Source of the DNA: Aliidiomarina halalkaliphila
GTDB lineage: Bacteria; Pseudomonadota; Gammaproteobacteria; Enterobacterales; Alteromonadaceae
Direction: 5' to 3'
Assembly (NCBI RefSeq): GCF_007096385.1
Contig: NZ_VJWL01000001.1
Span: forward strand, 558,001-622,000
DNA length: 64,000 bases
The notes under the pieces were generated by a model that was not told the origin of the DNA, searched no databases, and saw only the letters and a program-made list of their open reading frames with translations. Each line of letters opens with the position of its first letter. Positions within the stretch are counted from its first letter, which is position 1. Of this stretch, positions 1 through 10,302 are shown one piece after another. The position numbers and the translations under genes were made by a program.

Positions 1-662
1 TTGTTGCAGGCACCGATGGTAAAGCAGGCGATCCGTCTCCTCACACGGCGCTGGGATCGTACCTAGGCCTGAAAGCCGCTGCGAAACACGCCTTCGGTTC
101 TGAAGATCTGAAAGGTCTTAAAATTAGCGTACAAGGCGTTGGCGCCGTTGGTTTTGATTTTGCGAAGTACTTAGCAGATGAAGGTGCTCAACTAATCGTA
201 TGTGATGTGAACCAAGAGAGTGTCGATCGTGCCGTGAATGAACTAGGTGCGACCGCCGTATCTGTAGACGACATCTACGACGCAGACGTTGATATTTACG
301 CGCCTTGCGCTCTGGGTGCTACCATCAATGATGCCACTTTAAAGCGCATCAAAGCGAAAGTGATTGCCGGTAGTGCGAATAACCAACTCGCCACCCCAGC
401 ACACGATAAAATTGTTAAAGACATGGGCATCCTATATGCACCGGATTACGTGATTAACGCCGGTGGCGTAATTCATGTCTGTTCGGAAGCGGCGAACTTC
501 ACGCTAGAAGATACGTCAGCCCGTATTAAGAATATCTACAACACCTTGGATAAAATCTTCACCCGTGCAAAAGATGAAGATCGTCCTACCGGTGAAATCG
601 CCGATGAAATGGCTCGGGAAATTTTAGCGAAAAAACTCGCTGAGAAAAAAGCCGCTCTCTAA
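1..662 (+). CDS. Leucine dehydrogenase-like Glu/Leu/Phe/Val dehydrogenase (5' truncated)
   Basis: The reading frame is open from base 3, so the start lies outside the window; 219 residues are visible out of roughly 350 usual for the family. The enzyme oxidatively deaminates branched-chain amino acids with NAD+. The visible part begins with the GDPSPHTALG segment of the substrate/cofactor cleft. A Rossmann glycine motif (GVGAVG) follows near visible residue 50, then ICD-type strand ends and the family block APDYVINAGG near residue 150. The IYAPCALGA and AGSANNQL blocks are close to Bacillus leucine dehydrogenase as I remember it. Specificity for leucine rather than another amino acid is inferred. 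It is followed by a strong terminator. Confidence 0.88.
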   Translation, partial: VAGTDGKAGDPSPHTALGSYLGLKAAAKHAFGSEDLKGLKISVQGVGAVGFDFAKYLADEGAQLIVCDVNQESVDRAVNELGATAVSVDDIYDADVDIYAPCALGATINDATLKRIKAKVIAGSANNQLATPAHDKIVKDMGILYAPDYVINAGGVIHVCSEAANFTLEDTSARIKNIYNTLDKIFTRAKDEDRPTGEIADEMAREILAKKLAEKKAAL

Positions 663-684
663 GCGATCGTTGATATAATGAAGA

Positions 685-715
685 AAGCCGGTGCCCTTGG
701 GCGCCGGCTTTTTTG
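685..715 (+). terminator. Intrinsic terminator of the leucine dehydrogenase-like gene
   Basis: A 12-bp stem (685-696 with 699-710, one G-U pair, tiny loop) runs into six T residues at 709-714. It begins about 22 bases after the stop codon and separates two convergent genes. The opposite strand has only an interrupted T run, so it mainly serves the plus strand. Confidence 0.85.
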
Positions 716-716
716 T

Positions 717-3700
717 TTAGCGAGGCGCTCTGCGTAATCGCTGTGCAAGCAGGGCTACCGGATGCTTAACCCCCTGCCCCTGCATACGTTTCCCTTGGCA
801 GCGACATGAAAATCCAGTGGCATAAAGCTGATCGTACTGAATGTCTTCAAATTTCGGTTGCCAACTCATTTCCCAAAGCGCCTTACTTGTTTTCTGATGT
901 TCCGACTCGTGCCCAAAGGTTCCCGCCATACCACAACACCCCACTGCGGGTGCCTCCGCGCGAATGCCAGCGTTCTGAAGCACGGTAGCCCAATCGCTGC
1001 GACTATTTGCCAGCATGGACTGTTCAGTGCAATGCACTAACACCTGAACAACATGGTTATCACGATGATCGTCATTAATTCGGGAAGCAATCGCTGTAAG
1101 ATGCTCTTTGAGCCATTCATGCATCAAATGAACATCAAATTCCTCCGCCTGAGCGACGCCGAGCTTCCGGTATTCATCTCGATACACTAGACCACTGGCC
1201 GCGTCCATGGCTACCAATGGTGCCTGAAACTGCTTCTGGACCTGGGCGAGAAAAGCGCTAGTGCGGTTGGCCTTGTTATAAAAGCTCCGCAAAAACCCTT
1301 TCACATGGGCCGCTTTTCCATTCTCCATAAATGGTAACAACACTGGCGTTTTACCAATACTACGAGCGACCGCTACGAAATCTGCGACCACTTGCGCATC
1401 AAAGGCAGAGGTATAGGCGTCTTGCACGATAAACACGTATGCGTCTTTATCCCATTCACCTTTGTCATGTTTTTTCTGAGCGTCGGCAAATGACATCACT
1501 TGCAATAACTGGCTGTGTGTACGCAACGAAGGAATCGCGAAGCGTGGTGTGTCTTGATAACCCAATAATTGTTTTTGCAGCCAACGCGAGAATGGATTCT
1601 GCACGAATAGATTCGCTAACCGGGGAAAACGAGCAAGACGCAGCACACTCGATTCGCTTCGCTGAACAACAAAGTCTTTCAGCGGGCGCTTAAAGCGCGT
1701 GTGATAAAGCCCATAGAACAGCGATCGTTGACTCGGAATATCCACCTTGACGGGGCATTGACTGGAACAGGCTTTACAGGCCAAACAGTTATCTAAGGAA
1801 TCCCGTACTTCATGGTTAAAATCGTTGCCCTTTGCGGGTGCCAACCAAATATTAGCCAACACTCCTGGCTCTTTTGGAAGTGACTCGGCCGAAATCATGA
1901 GCTTGGAGTCGGCATGACTATGCAAGCGAAGCCACTCACGTATCAAGGTCGCGCGGCCTTTCGGCGAGTAACGCCGATCGCCAGTTGCGCGAAATGAGGG
2001 ACACATGGTGGCATCGGCATCGAAGTTAAAGCACAAGCCATTACCGTTACAATCCATCACCCCTTGAAATTGACGCTGATGGGCCTTCGAGATCTGCCGG
2101 TCCAGTGTGCCGCGCAGCGGACCATCGATAGATACCAGCGGTTCGTTACGCTGAATAGGCGTACAGATCTTTCCGGGATTTAATAGATTGCGCGGGTCAA
2201 AGGCGCCTTTAATTTTGCGAAGCTCAGTAAATAACCTATCGCCAAAAAATTCTGGACCGTATTCAGAGCGAAACCCCTTCCCATGCTCTCCCCACATCAA
2301 GCCGCCAAACCGGGCTGTAAGGGCCACTACTTCATCACTGATATCCCGAAGGGTGTGAGCACTGGCGGGATCTTGCATGTCTAACGCAGGGCGTACGTGC
2401 AGTACACCGGCATCTACATGACCAAACATGCCATAGTGCAACCCGTAACGATCCAATATGGCCCGGAACTCCATAATATAATCTGCTAAATTTTCTGGCG
2501 GCACCGCAGTATCTTCTACAAAGGCGACCGGTTTCTCGCTCCCCTTGGTTGCACCTAACAAACCAACGGCTTTTTTCCGCATATTATAGATTTTATGGAT
2601 ACTCGCCCCATCTCGGCAAATCTGGTATCCAATCACGCCGGTACGGTGCGGATCCAGTTGATCCAGTTCCGTGCATAAGCGCTTAAGTTTGCCACCGATC
2701 TCTTGTTGGGTCAGTCCGGTAAACTCGAGAATATTAATACCGTCCATCCGATACGGGGGCACATCAGTGAGTAAATCACGAACTTCATGCCAAACCACAT
2801 CATTTCTGGCTAAATCCAACACCGTACTATCAATAGTTTCTACCGAGGTCGCCTCAGCAGCGACTAGGCTGGGGGCATGCTTCAGTGCCGCCTGAAAATC
2901 TTGATACTTTACATTCACGAGCACTTTAAAAGCGGGGATGGGGGTAATGTTTAATTTGCATTCTGTCACAATGGCAAGGGTACCCTCGGCACCACAGATT
3001 AAACGCCCAATATCGATCTCATCACGACTCTCGTTATAAGCATGAGCAAGATCATAACCGGTTAAAAAGCGATTTAATGGTGGAAACTTTTCAGCGATTT
3101 CAGCCCTCAGTCCCACGCAGGTATCTAACACCTGCCGGTAGATAGTCGCTAGCGTATCCCCTTCATTCGCCCTTGATTCAGCTTCATTACGAGGCATTGG
3201 TGCGGTGCGTATTTCCTCGCCATTCGCCAAGTAACCACGTAGCGCTAACACGTGGTCACTGGTTTTGCCATACACCAAGGAGCCTTGACCAGAGGCATCG
3301 GTAGCAATCATTCCACCGATAGTGCAGCGGTTACTGGTTGAGGTATCCGGAGCAAAGAAATAGCCATCATCAGCTAAGGCCGCATTGAGTTGGTCTTTCA
3401 CGATACCCGCTTCAACACGAACCCAACCTTCTTTCGCGTTGATTTCTAATACCCGATTTAAATAACGGCTCAGATCAATCACGATCCCTGGCGTAAGCGA
3501 TTGCCCATTGGTCCCGGTACCTCCGCCGCGCGGTGCAAAACGAATGTGACGAAACGCTTTTTGTTGGGCAACTTTTAAGGCGCAGGCTACATCACGTTGA
3601 CTGCGCGGATAAAGGACGGCTTGTGGGAGTTGTTGGTAAATGCTGTTATCGGTTGCTGCAATGAGCCGCCCACTATAGGACACGTCGATATCGCCAATGA

Positions 3701-3788
3701 ACCCTGATTTACGTAAGGCTTCAAGGTAAGGATGGGTTGCCGCCACCACGGGATCGTCTGGAGAAATCGTTGCAAGCATGTTGCTCAC
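717..3788 (-). CDS. ydiJ: YdiJ-type FAD-binding and Fe-S D-2-hydroxyacid dehydrogenase
   Basis: A 1023-residue oxidase of the YdiJ family (E. coli about 1018), thought to oxidise D-2-hydroxyglutarate or D-lactate-like acids and pass electrons on through Fe-S centres. An N-terminal FAD_binding_4 domain holds PRGGGTGTNG at about 86-95. The FAD-oxidase C domain contains GHVDAGVLHVRP near 456-467. An Fe-S module follows with Cys580, 586, 596 and Cys668, 671, 674, 678 (CxxCxxCxxxCP). A CCG motif near residue 950 completes a heterodisulfide-reductase-like end. The GTG at 3788 has AGGTGG six bases upstream and is preferred; an ATG at 3803 has no ribosome site, and an ATG at 3779 is also possible. 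The exact substrate is inferred from the family. Confidence 0.88.
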   Translation of the reverse strand: MSNMLATISPDDPVVAATHPYLEALRKSGFIGDIDVSYSGRLIAATDNSIYQQLPQAVLYPRSQRDVACALKVAQQKAFRHIRFAPRGGGTGTNGQSLTPGIVIDLSRYLNRVLEINAKEGWVRVEAGIVKDQLNAALADDGYFFAPDTSTSNRCTIGGMIATDASGQGSLVYGKTSDHVLALRGYLANGEEIRTAPMPRNEAESRANEGDTLATIYRQVLDTCVGLRAEIAEKFPPLNRFLTGYDLAHAYNESRDEIDIGRLICGAEGTLAIVTECKLNITPIPAFKVLVNVKYQDFQAALKHAPSLVAAEATSVETIDSTVLDLARNDVVWHEVRDLLTDVPPYRMDGINILEFTGLTQQEIGGKLKRLCTELDQLDPHRTGVIGYQICRDGASIHKIYNMRKKAVGLLGATKGSEKPVAFVEDTAVPPENLADYIMEFRAILDRYGLHYGMFGHVDAGVLHVRPALDMQDPASAHTLRDISDEVVALTARFGGLMWGEHGKGFRSEYGPEFFGDRLFTELRKIKGAFDPRNLLNPGKICTPIQRNEPLVSIDGPLRGTLDRQISKAHQRQFQGVMDCNGNGLCFNFDADATMCPSFRATGDRRYSPKGRATLIREWLRLHSHADSKLMISAESLPKEPGVLANIWLAPAKGNDFNHEVRDSLDNCLACKACSSQCPVKVDIPSQRSLFYGLYHTRFKRPLKDFVVQRSESSVLRLARFPRLANLFVQNPFSRWLQKQLLGYQDTPRFAIPSLRTHSQLLQVMSFADAQKKHDKGEWDKDAYVFIVQDAYTSAFDAQVVADFVAVARSIGKTPVLLPFMENGKAAHVKGFLRSFYNKANRTSAFLAQVQKQFQAPLVAMDAASGLVYRDEYRKLGVAQAEEFDVHLMHEWLKEHLTAIASRINDDHRDNHVVQVLVHCTEQSMLANSRSDWATVLQNAGIRAEAPAVGCCGMAGTFGHESEHQKTSKALWEMSWQPKFEDIQYDQLYATGFSCRCQGKRMQGQGVKHPVALLAQRLRRAPR

Positions 3789-3809
3789 TACTGCCCACCT
3801 CATAAACTA

Positions 3810-3836
3810 GGAAAGGGATGCGCACCACCCCTTTCC
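3810..3836 (-). terminator. Possible weak terminator or attenuator between ppsA and ydiJ-like gene
   Basis: An 8-bp perfect stem (GGAAAGGG with CCCTTTCC, 11-base loop) lies between two leftward genes. The following bases on the minus strand are TAGTTT, so the U run is poor. It could be a partial terminator or an mRNA-stabilising hairpin for ppsA. Confidence 0.35.
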
Positions 3837-3844
3837 CATGTAAG

Positions 3845-6232
3845 TTACTTCAAGTGTTTACTTAAGTATAGCCAGGTATCAACCACAGTATCCGGGTTCA
3901 AGGACACGGAATCGATGCCCTGCTCAACCAACCATTGTGCGAAATCTGGGTGATCGGATGGACCCTGACCACAAATACCCACATATTTGCCACGTTTTTT
4001 AGCGGTTTTAATAGCCATTTCAAGTAACGCTTTTACGGCTGGGTTACGTTCATCAAACAAATGCGCAATTAACCCTGAATCTCGGTCTAAACCAAGGGTC
4101 AACTGGGTCAAATCGTTGGACCCAATGGAGAAGCCATCAAATATATCAAGGAACTGGTCGGCTAATACTGCATTAGACGGCAATTCGCACATCATTATGA
4201 CGCGTAATCCGTTCTCGCCCTGACGCAAACCATACTTCGCCAATAAATCGATAACTTTCCGTCCCTCTTCAAGGGTGCGCACGAAAGGAATCATGATTTC
4301 GACATTGGTCAGGCCCATTTCGTTACGTACGCGCTTAATGGCTTCACACTCTAAGGCAAAGCATTCCACGAAGTCTTCAGACAGGTAGCGCGATGCGCCA
4401 CGGAATCCAAGCATCGGGTTTTCTTCTTCGGGCTCGTATTGACGGCCACCGATCAAATTCGCATATTCGTTAGACTTAAAGTCGGACATGCGCACAATCA
4501 CTCGCTCCGGGGCGAACGATGCGCCAATGGTGGCAATGCCTTCTACTAACCGCTGAATATAAAATTCACGAGGGCTCGGATAACCGGCAATTGTATCGTT
4601 AATTAACGCCTGCAACTCGGCTGACTGATCATCAAAATGCAATAATGCTTTCGGATGCACACCAATCATACGATTAATAATAAACTCTAAGCGAGCCAAA
4701 CCAACGCCTGCATGGGGTAAGCGAGCAAAGTCAAATGCCCGATCTGGATTTCCCACATTTTGCATGATTTTTAACGGCAGCGGCGGCATATTGCCTACTT
4801 CTGATTGCGTCACCTCGAACTCGAGAATGCCGCGGTAAACCATGCCAGTGTCGCCTTCGGCACAACTGACAGTCACCGGCTCACCGTCTGGGATTGTCTT
4901 AGTGGCGTCGGTGCAGCCAACAATAGCTGGTATACCCAACTCACGAGCGATAATCGCAGCATGACAGGTGCGCCCGCCGCGATTGGTAACAATGGCGGCA
5001 GCCCGTTTCATGATGGGTTCCCAATCTGGGTCCGTCATATCGGTAACTAGCACGTCGCCCGGCTGTACTTGATCCATTTCGGCAATAGAGCTTAATACGC
5101 GCGCCTGACCAGACCCTATTTTCTGTCCGATTGCGCGACCAGTAGTAATTACATCGGACTGCGCTTTTAGGCTGAATCGCTCAATGCGATTTGCATTCTC
5201 ATTGGAACGAACCGTTTCTGGGCGTGCTTGCACAATATAAAGCTTACCGTCGAGGCCATCTTTCGCCCATTCGATATCCATGGGGCGCCCATAATGCTGC
5301 TCAATGGTAACCGCTTGTCGGGCCAGCTCCATGATTTCTTCATCGCTGATAGAAAACACTTTTGCACGTTTGGCTTCGACGTCTTGAATCGATACCTGCT
5401 TACCATGCTCTTGCGATTCCGAGTAAACCATTTCAATCTTTTTCGAACCCATAGTGCGACGAATAACTGCGGGACGTCCTGCTGCTAAGGTTGGTTTGTG
5501 CACATGGAATTCATCTGGGTTTACAGCCCCTTGCACCACCATCTCACCGAGTCCGTAGGAGGAGGTAATAAAGACGACTTGATCAAACCCGGATTCCGTA
5601 TCGATCGAAAACATGACTCCAGACGAGGCTAAATCACTGCGCACCATACGTTGCACACCGGCAGATAAGGCCACGCCACGGTGGTCGTAGCCTTGATGGA
5701 CCCGGTAAGAAATCGCCCGATCGTTAAACAGCGAAGCGAAAACATGTTTGATCGCTTCCATTACCGCATCAATGCCCTTCACGTTTAAGAAGGTTTCTTG
5801 TTGACCAGCAAAAGATGCATCTGGCATATCTTCCGCAGTTGCCGAACTGCGTACCGCAAAACTAGCACCACTAAGACCATCACTCAGGGTTTCATAAGCA
5901 TCACGAATGGCAGCATCGAGCTCAGGCGTAAACGGGGTATCGATAATCCACTGACGAATCTTACCACCAGCAACGGCGAGCGCTTTTACATCATCAACAT
6001 CGAGGTCGTCGAGTACTTGGTAAATTTTCGCGTTGAGACCGCTTTGTTCGAGGAAAGTATTGAAAGCATGAGAGGTGGTTGCAAAACCACCGGGCACGGT
6101 GACGCCCAATCCGGCAAGGTTACTAATCATTTCTCCAAGTGAGGCGTTTTTTCCTCCAACTCGGTTCACGTCGTTCATACCGAGGTCTTGATACCAAAGC
6201 ACGTAATCTTGCACGGTGTAATCCTTTTCCAT
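3845..6232 (-). CDS. ppsA: Phosphoenolpyruvate synthase
   Basis: Cytoplasmic enzyme making PEP from pyruvate and ATP for gluconeogenesis. At 795 residues it matches E. coli PpsA (792). The N-terminal ATP-grasp domain starts [10 protein letters not shown] (about 27-36) and continues with [14 protein letters not shown] (about 124-137). The phosphohistidine domain has GGRTCHAAI with catalytic His424. The C-terminal TIM barrel carries [15 protein letters not shown] and the family's GQGPSDHPD cysteine loop. The ATG at 6232 lacks a clear ribosome site. A GTG six codons in (6214) has AAGGA seven bases upstream and could be the real start. The divergent neighbour encodes its kinase/phosphorylase PpsR, so the pair probably controls PEP flux together. 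Confidence 0.95.
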   Translation of the reverse strand: MEKDYTVQDYVLWYQDLGMNDVNRVGGKNASLGEMISNLAGLGVTVPGGFATTSHAFNTFLEQSGLNAKIYQVLDDLDVDDVKALAVAGGKIRQWIIDTPFTPELDAAIRDAYETLSDGLSGASFAVRSSATAEDMPDASFAGQQETFLNVKGIDAVMEAIKHVFASLFNDRAISYRVHQGYDHRGVALSAGVQRMVRSDLASSGVMFSIDTESGFDQVVFITSSYGLGEMVVQGAVNPDEFHVHKPTLAAGRPAVIRRTMGSKKIEMVYSESQEHGKQVSIQDVEAKRAKVFSISDEEIMELARQAVTIEQHYGRPMDIEWAKDGLDGKLYIVQARPETVRSNENANRIERFSLKAQSDVITTGRAIGQKIGSGQARVLSSIAEMDQVQPGDVLVTDMTDPDWEPIMKRAAAIVTNRGGRTCHAAIIARELGIPAIVGCTDATKTIPDGEPVTVSCAEGDTGMVYRGILEFEVTQSEVGNMPPLPLKIMQNVGNPDRAFDFARLPHAGVGLARLEFIINRMIGVHPKALLHFDDQSAELQALINDTIAGYPSPREFYIQRLVEGIATIGASFAPERVIVRMSDFKSNEYANLIGGRQYEPEEENPMLGFRGASRYLSEDFVECFALECEAIKRVRNEMGLTNVEIMIPFVRTLEEGRKVIDLLAKYGLRQGENGLRVIMMCELPSNAVLADQFLDIFDGFSIGSNDLTQLTLGLDRDSGLIAHLFDERNPAVKALLEMAIKTAKKRGKYVGICGQGPSDHPDFAQWLVEQGIDSVSLNPDTVVDTWLYLSKHLK

Positions 6233-6362
6233 TTATAAGGTTGAGGGCTGGGCGAGCTTGCTGCATTCAAAACGCAACCACGAGGGCTACAACGAAGCTT
6301 ATTTTACACATCCCTGCCGAACAAGTTAACATTTGTGTCACTTTCCTTGGGAACATTTTCTT

Positions 6363-7169
6363 ATGCGCACTGCTTTTTATATATCAGACGGAACGGCTCT
6401 GACCTCCGAAACCTTTGGCCATGCGATACTATCGCTCTTTCCAGTGAAGTTTCAGCATAAAACATTACCCTTTATCGACGACGAAGAAAAAGCCCAACGT
6501 GCGGTGGAGGAAATTAACCAAGCCTTTGCTGAAACTGGCGAACGCCCGCTTATTTTTCACACCTTCGTTGACCCACGGATTAAGCGCATAATTATCCAAA
6601 GCGATGGCATCAGTTACGACTTCCTTGACCATTATGTGGCCCCCGTACAGGCAGAACTCGGCGTTGAAGCGCAACCAAAGACCAATCGCACCCATGGAAT
6701 CACTGCAGATTATAATTTTCGAATCGATGCGATTAACTATACGCTAGAAAACGATGACGGTGTCACGACGCGTAATTATGGAGAAGCAGATATTATTTTG
6801 ATCGGTGCGTCGCGTACCGGAAAAACGCCAACATGCCTGTATTTGGCGCTTCAATACGGTATTAAAGCAGCAAACTATCCCATCACTGAAGATGATATGG
6901 ATAATCTTGAACTCACCTATGACTTAAAAATGCATCGCCATAAGCTATTTGGATTAACGATTGATCCTGAGCGTCTACAAAGTATTCGCGAAGCACGTCG
7001 GGCAGGTTCACGCTATGCATCGCAACAACAGTGTGAGTTTGAGATTGCAGAAATTGAAGCATTATATAGAAGAGAGGCAATCCCCTACCTTAACTCGACC
7101 TATGCGTCGGTGGAGGAGATTGCCGCTAAGATTATGACCACTGCAAAACTGCAACGGCACCGCTACTAA
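6363..7169 (+). CDS. ppsR: PEP synthase regulatory kinase/phosphorylase
   Basis: A 268-residue member of the DUF299/PSRP family (E. coli PpsR 277). It inactivates PpsA by ADP-dependent threonine phosphorylation and reactivates it by Pi-dependent dephosphorylation. The protein begins [14 protein letters not shown], the family's N-terminal signature, and carries the P-loop-like GASRTGKT at residues 148-155. An in-frame start 30 bases upstream (6333) would add residues with no family match, so the ATG at 6363 is chosen. Divergent from ppsA with a 130-bp shared promoter region and convergent with the next gene, leaving only 6 bp between the ends. Confidence 0.94.
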   Translation: MRTAFYISDGTALTSETFGHAILSLFPVKFQHKTLPFIDDEEKAQRAVEEINQAFAETGERPLIFHTFVDPRIKRIIIQSDGISYDFLDHYVAPVQAELGVEAQPKTNRTHGITADYNFRIDAINYTLENDDGVTTRNYGEADIILIGASRTGKTPTCLYLALQYGIKAANYPITEDDMDNLELTYDLKMHRHKLFGLTIDPERLQSIREARRAGSRYASQQQCEFEIAEIEALYRREAIPYLNSTYASVEEIAAKIMTTAKLQRHRY

Positions 7170-7175
7170 CGCGGC

Positions 7176-7973
7176 TTATTTGCTATTGGTACTTTCGAAT
7201 ATTTTATCTGCAGAGGCCGCAACAAATCCGGTGTAGAGTTTGCCGGGTGCCAATTCATAACGCTTTGCAAACTCATAAAAGCAGCTCGGAATACGGGCTG
7301 CTTTATCTTTAAAGCGTACTTCCACATGATCCGCCATCGTCGCCGACTGCTCGAGATACACCTCAGGCGAACCTTTAATTTCGCCGCCGGAACTGTTCAA
7401 GGTGAACCCTGCATTTTTCAATGTCGCGTTAACACTTTCCAAGGTGCTGTAGCCAGGCAATGCGTTGACGCTCACCGTAAAGTGATTGGCACAAAAACCA
7501 AACGCGCTCATCCAAGCCGCATATTCGCTTTCTGCAAGGAGCATCTGATATTCATCGTAGGTGACATCCCAGTGGGTGCCCGAGTACAAAAACGCCGGTT
7601 GCTGCACCTGTTCAGGCGCTATACCCGCAACCATGCGCTGAATAACGCGTTGTACTTGCGGTGAGAATGACTCAACCAGTAATTCACTGACAAATACCTT
7701 GGGTAGCGTCGGGTCTGCGTGTTCAAAATGCTTAGCCCGTAGTTTTTTCTCAGTGAACTCGTAATCACCATTCGCGAAGTAGCCCATGCTCTCAATCAGA
7801 GTAGCCAGTGCATCTAAATTAACCGGTGCAATATTGAAGGTTCGAAACGCAACATGGTCATTAATTATTGAATGCCCTTTGCCAAGCACTTGATGCACTT
7901 TATCAGCAGATGGCGTACGTTGGATGTAATCTTGCCAAAGATCGGCGAAAAACTGATGAACTTGCTGAGACAT
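7176..7973 (-). CDS. DUF1338 family protein, 2-oxoadipate dioxygenase/decarboxylase-like
   Basis: A 265-residue DUF1338 protein. Characterised relatives (Pseudomonas HglS, E. coli YdcJ) are non-haem Fe(II) enzymes that decarboxylate and hydroxylate 2-oxoadipate in lysine catabolism; they are much longer, near 450 residues. This short form keeps the N-terminal NDHVAFRTFN block (His40 is a candidate metal ligand), the SGTHWDVTYDEY block and a C-terminal SCFYEFAKRYE. The start is fixed by AGGAG eight bases before the ATG at 7973; the longer open frame (to 8108) lacks homology and a ribosome site. No lysine-catabolic neighbour is visible, so its substrate is uncertain. Confidence 0.8.
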   Translation of the reverse strand: MSQQVHQFFADLWQDYIQRTPSADKVHQVLGKGHSIINDHVAFRTFNIAPVNLDALATLIESMGYFANGDYEFTEKKLRAKHFEHADPTLPKVFVSELLVESFSPQVQRVIQRMVAGIAPEQVQQPAFLYSGTHWDVTYDEYQMLLAESEYAAWMSAFGFCANHFTVSVNALPGYSTLESVNATLKNAGFTLNSSGGEIKGSPEVYLEQSATMADHVEVRFKDKAARIPSCFYEFAKRYELAPGKLYTGFVAASADKIFESTNSK

Positions 7974-8071
7974 GGAATGAACTCCTGTTTCCACTGCCAG
8001 TACGACGAGCAAACTACGTTCGACTGCAGGAATTAACCCGATAGCACGATGAGCACTGCTATCAAACCTAC

Positions 8072-8097
8072 GAAAAGACAGGCCCGAAAGCCTGTCT
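8072..8097 (-). terminator. Terminator of the DAHP synthase gene
   Basis: Perfect 8-bp stem AGACAGGC/GCCTGTCT with a 6-base loop, followed on the minus strand by TTTTCG. It lies about 50 bases past the DAHP synthase stop and upstream of the DUF1338 gene, so the two genes are probably separate units. Confidence 0.65.
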
Positions 8098-8147
8098 ATA
8101 CAATACATCTATTATCGCATAATAAATCGACACCTGACTAGAGCTTG

Positions 8148-9506
8148 CTATACACTTTTCCCGTTGCGTGCGCTGGCCAATGTTTCCGAAACCAAGAAAG
8201 CTAACTCCAATACTTGGTCCGCATTTAAGCGCGGGTCGCACTGTGTCAAGTAGCGCTGCTCCAAATCGTTTTCGGAGATTTGATACGCACCACCCGTACA
8301 TTCGGTGACGTTTTCACCCGTCATTTCTAAGTGAATACCACCCGCGTAACTGCCTTCCGCTTGATGAATGGCGAAAAACTGCCGGATTTCGCGAATAATG
8401 GCGTCGAAATTGCGCGTTTTATAACCGTTATCTGCTTTAACTGTATTGCCATGCATAGGATCACTTGACCAGACAACATGCCGCCCTTCTGCTTGTACAC
8501 GGCGAATCAGGCGCGGGAGATTCTCGGCAAGATTATCAGCCCCCATACGCGTAATTAGCGTAAGGCGTCCTGGTGTATTGTTGGGGTTTAATGCATCAAT
8601 GATGGCCATGAGCTCATCTTCACTGGCTTTTGGCCCGATTTTTACACCCAGGGGGTTGTGTATTCCACGGAAGAATTCGACATGAGCATGGTCGAGTTGC
8701 CGCGTGCGTTCCCCCATCCACACCATATGCGCAGAGCAGTTATAGGGAAGTCCAGTAAGACTGTCGGTGCGAGTCAAGGCTTCCTCATAAGGCAATAGCA
8801 AAGCCTCATGGGAGGTGAACAACTCAGTTTCATGAATGGTAGGATGGGTCTCAGCCGTAATCCCTAACACTTCCATAAAGCGCAAAGATTCTTCAATCCG
8901 CTCCGAAACCTTCTGGTACTTTTCTTTCATCGGATTGGCAGCAATAAAGCCCATGTTCCATTTATGCACTTTATGCAGATCCGCAAAACCACCCTGGGCA
9001 AAGGCCCGCAGCAAGTTCAAGGTGGCGGCTGAGTGGTGATACGCCGTTAACATGCGGTTTGGATCTGGCTCGCGTGCTTCTGGGGTAAATTCAGCCCCAT
9101 TAATAATGTCGCCGCGATAACTCGGCAAAGAAACACCTTGGATAGTCTCCATGTCGCTGGAGCGAGGTTTCGCGAATTGCCCAGCCATGCGCCCTACTTT
9201 GGTGACCGGGACCGAACCCGCGAAGGTGAGCACAATGGCCATCTGTAACATAACTTTAAACGTGTCACGGATTTTAGGCGCAGTGAAATCACGGAAAGAC
9301 TCGGCGCAATCGCCACCTTGCAGTAAAAAGCCGCGACCTTGGCAGACATCGCCAAGATGGTCCTGTAATCGGCGGATTTCTTCGGCAAATACCAACGGTG
9401 GATATTGCTTGAGCTGTTGCTCCACATACGCCAATGCGTTTTTATCCGCATAGGTGGGCTGTTGCTGGATGGGAAGTTTTCGCCAACTGTTAGGAGTCCA
9501 ACTCAT
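8148..9506 (-). CDS. 3-deoxy-7-phosphoheptulonate synthase, class II
   Basis: First enzyme of the shikimate pathway, condensing PEP and erythrose-4-phosphate. At 452 residues and with an [12 protein letters not shown] start it belongs to the plant/Mycobacterium-like class II, not the AroFGH class I of E. coli. Metal ligands are visible in GGDCAESF (Cys67), in SSDPMHGNT (His), and in [15 protein letters not shown] (Glu). RMGADNLA is another class II block. GAGGA lies six bases before the ATG. It is monocistronic between two terminators. Whether it is feedback-regulated cannot be told from the sequence; there is no obvious leader peptide. Confidence 0.95.
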   Translation of the reverse strand: MSWTPNSWRKLPIQQQPTYADKNALAYVEQQLKQYPPLVFAEEIRRLQDHLGDVCQGRGFLLQGGDCAESFRDFTAPKIRDTFKVMLQMAIVLTFAGSVPVTKVGRMAGQFAKPRSSDMETIQGVSLPSYRGDIINGAEFTPEAREPDPNRMLTAYHHSAATLNLLRAFAQGGFADLHKVHKWNMGFIAANPMKEKYQKVSERIEESLRFMEVLGITAETHPTIHETELFTSHEALLLPYEEALTRTDSLTGLPYNCSAHMVWMGERTRQLDHAHVEFFRGIHNPLGVKIGPKASEDELMAIIDALNPNNTPGRLTLITRMGADNLAENLPRLIRRVQAEGRHVVWSSDPMHGNTVKADNGYKTRNFDAIIREIRQFFAIHQAEGSYAGGIHLEMTGENVTECTGGAYQISENDLEQRYLTQCDPRLNADQVLELAFLVSETLASARNGKSV

Positions 9507-9635
9507 TCGATTTTCCTCGTTACTTCATGAAGAAAAGCTGAATACGGCACTAGTACGCATGGGCTTTCCGAGCTTAGGGGTTAGAACCTTTAAATGTATA
9601 GAGCGGGCTCCAGGAATGCAATGCAAAATCAAAGG

Positions 9636-9657
9636 AAAAAAACGGTTACCACAACCG
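9636..9657 (-). terminator. Terminator of the htpX-flavin reductase unit
   Basis: Short stem CGGTT/AACCG (loop of five) followed on the minus strand by seven T residues, only six bases after the flavin reductase stop codon. Confidence 0.6.
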
Positions 9658-9663
9658 ATTTTG

Positions 9664-10302
9664 TTATTTTGGTCGAGGAACCGTAAGAATTTGCCCCAAA
9701 TTTCCATAATGATCAGCCCCTAAACGGGCTAAAGGATCAACTTTCAGAGCATCCACATGGAGACGCTCAACGCTGGAGCCGTCTGGCTTAGTGTGTCGTG
9801 TTTTCTCAGCAACAGCATCGGAAATATACACTTGTTCAATCTCGCCAAATATCAAGTCTTGTGGGGCACCAGGAATGGCATGAACATGGTGTAGCCGACA
9901 ACCAAAGGCAACTTTACATGAAGCTAAGCGCGGTAATGGGAAATCACCAAATGGCACGGTTTCCAAAGACAGCCTAGCTAATTCAGATTCCTCTGCGGGC
10001 AGTGCCCGTGAACTTTCCGTCACCGCGTGGGCATGGTCGCTGGACGGGATATGCACTACAAAATGGGTATTCGTCGCAATATTTACTTTGGTATCTTTAC
10101 CTTTTCCATCGGCTTTATTGCCGACAGAAAACATAAGAAGTGGTGGCGCACTGCTTACTGCCGTGAAATAGCTAAATGGAGCTAGATTCAAGTGCCCGTG
10201 AGCATGTTCACTGAGTACCCAGGCGATCGGTCTGGGTATCAGTGTTTGCGTCATTAAATGATAGATCTGACTGGATGAGTTCTCGTTTAAAGCAATAATC
10301 AT
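9664..10302 (-). CDS. Flavin reductase-like FMN-binding split-barrel protein
   Basis: 212 residues with the flavin reductase-like (DUF447/FlaRed) split-barrel pattern. [10 protein letters not shown] at about 23-32 and [16 protein letters not shown] near 40-55 form the FMN phosphate site, followed by [16 protein letters not shown]. Proteins of this type bind FMN and either reduce it with NAD(P)H or act on unidentified substrates; the real activity is unknown. Its start overlaps the htpX stop as ATGA, indicating translational coupling to a membrane protease, an association with no obvious functional explanation. Confidence 0.82.
   Translation of the reverse strand: MIIALNENSSSQIYHLMTQTLIPRPIAWVLSEHAHGHLNLAPFSYFTAVSSAPPLLMFSVGNKADGKGKDTKVNIATNTHFVVHIPSSDHAHAVTESSRALPAEESELARLSLETVPFGDFPLPRLASCKVAFGCRLHHVHAIPGAPQDLIFGEIEQVYISDAVAEKTRHTKPDGSSVERLHVDALKVDPLARLGADHYGNLGQILTVPRPK

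Noticed and set aside
5798-6142. 114-codon plus-strand ORF opposite ppsA
   Set aside because: Fully inside a highly conserved gene; composition is that of a shadow frame.
6333-6362. Longer ppsR start
   Set aside because: The added residues precede the family's conserved N-terminus and have no better ribosome site.
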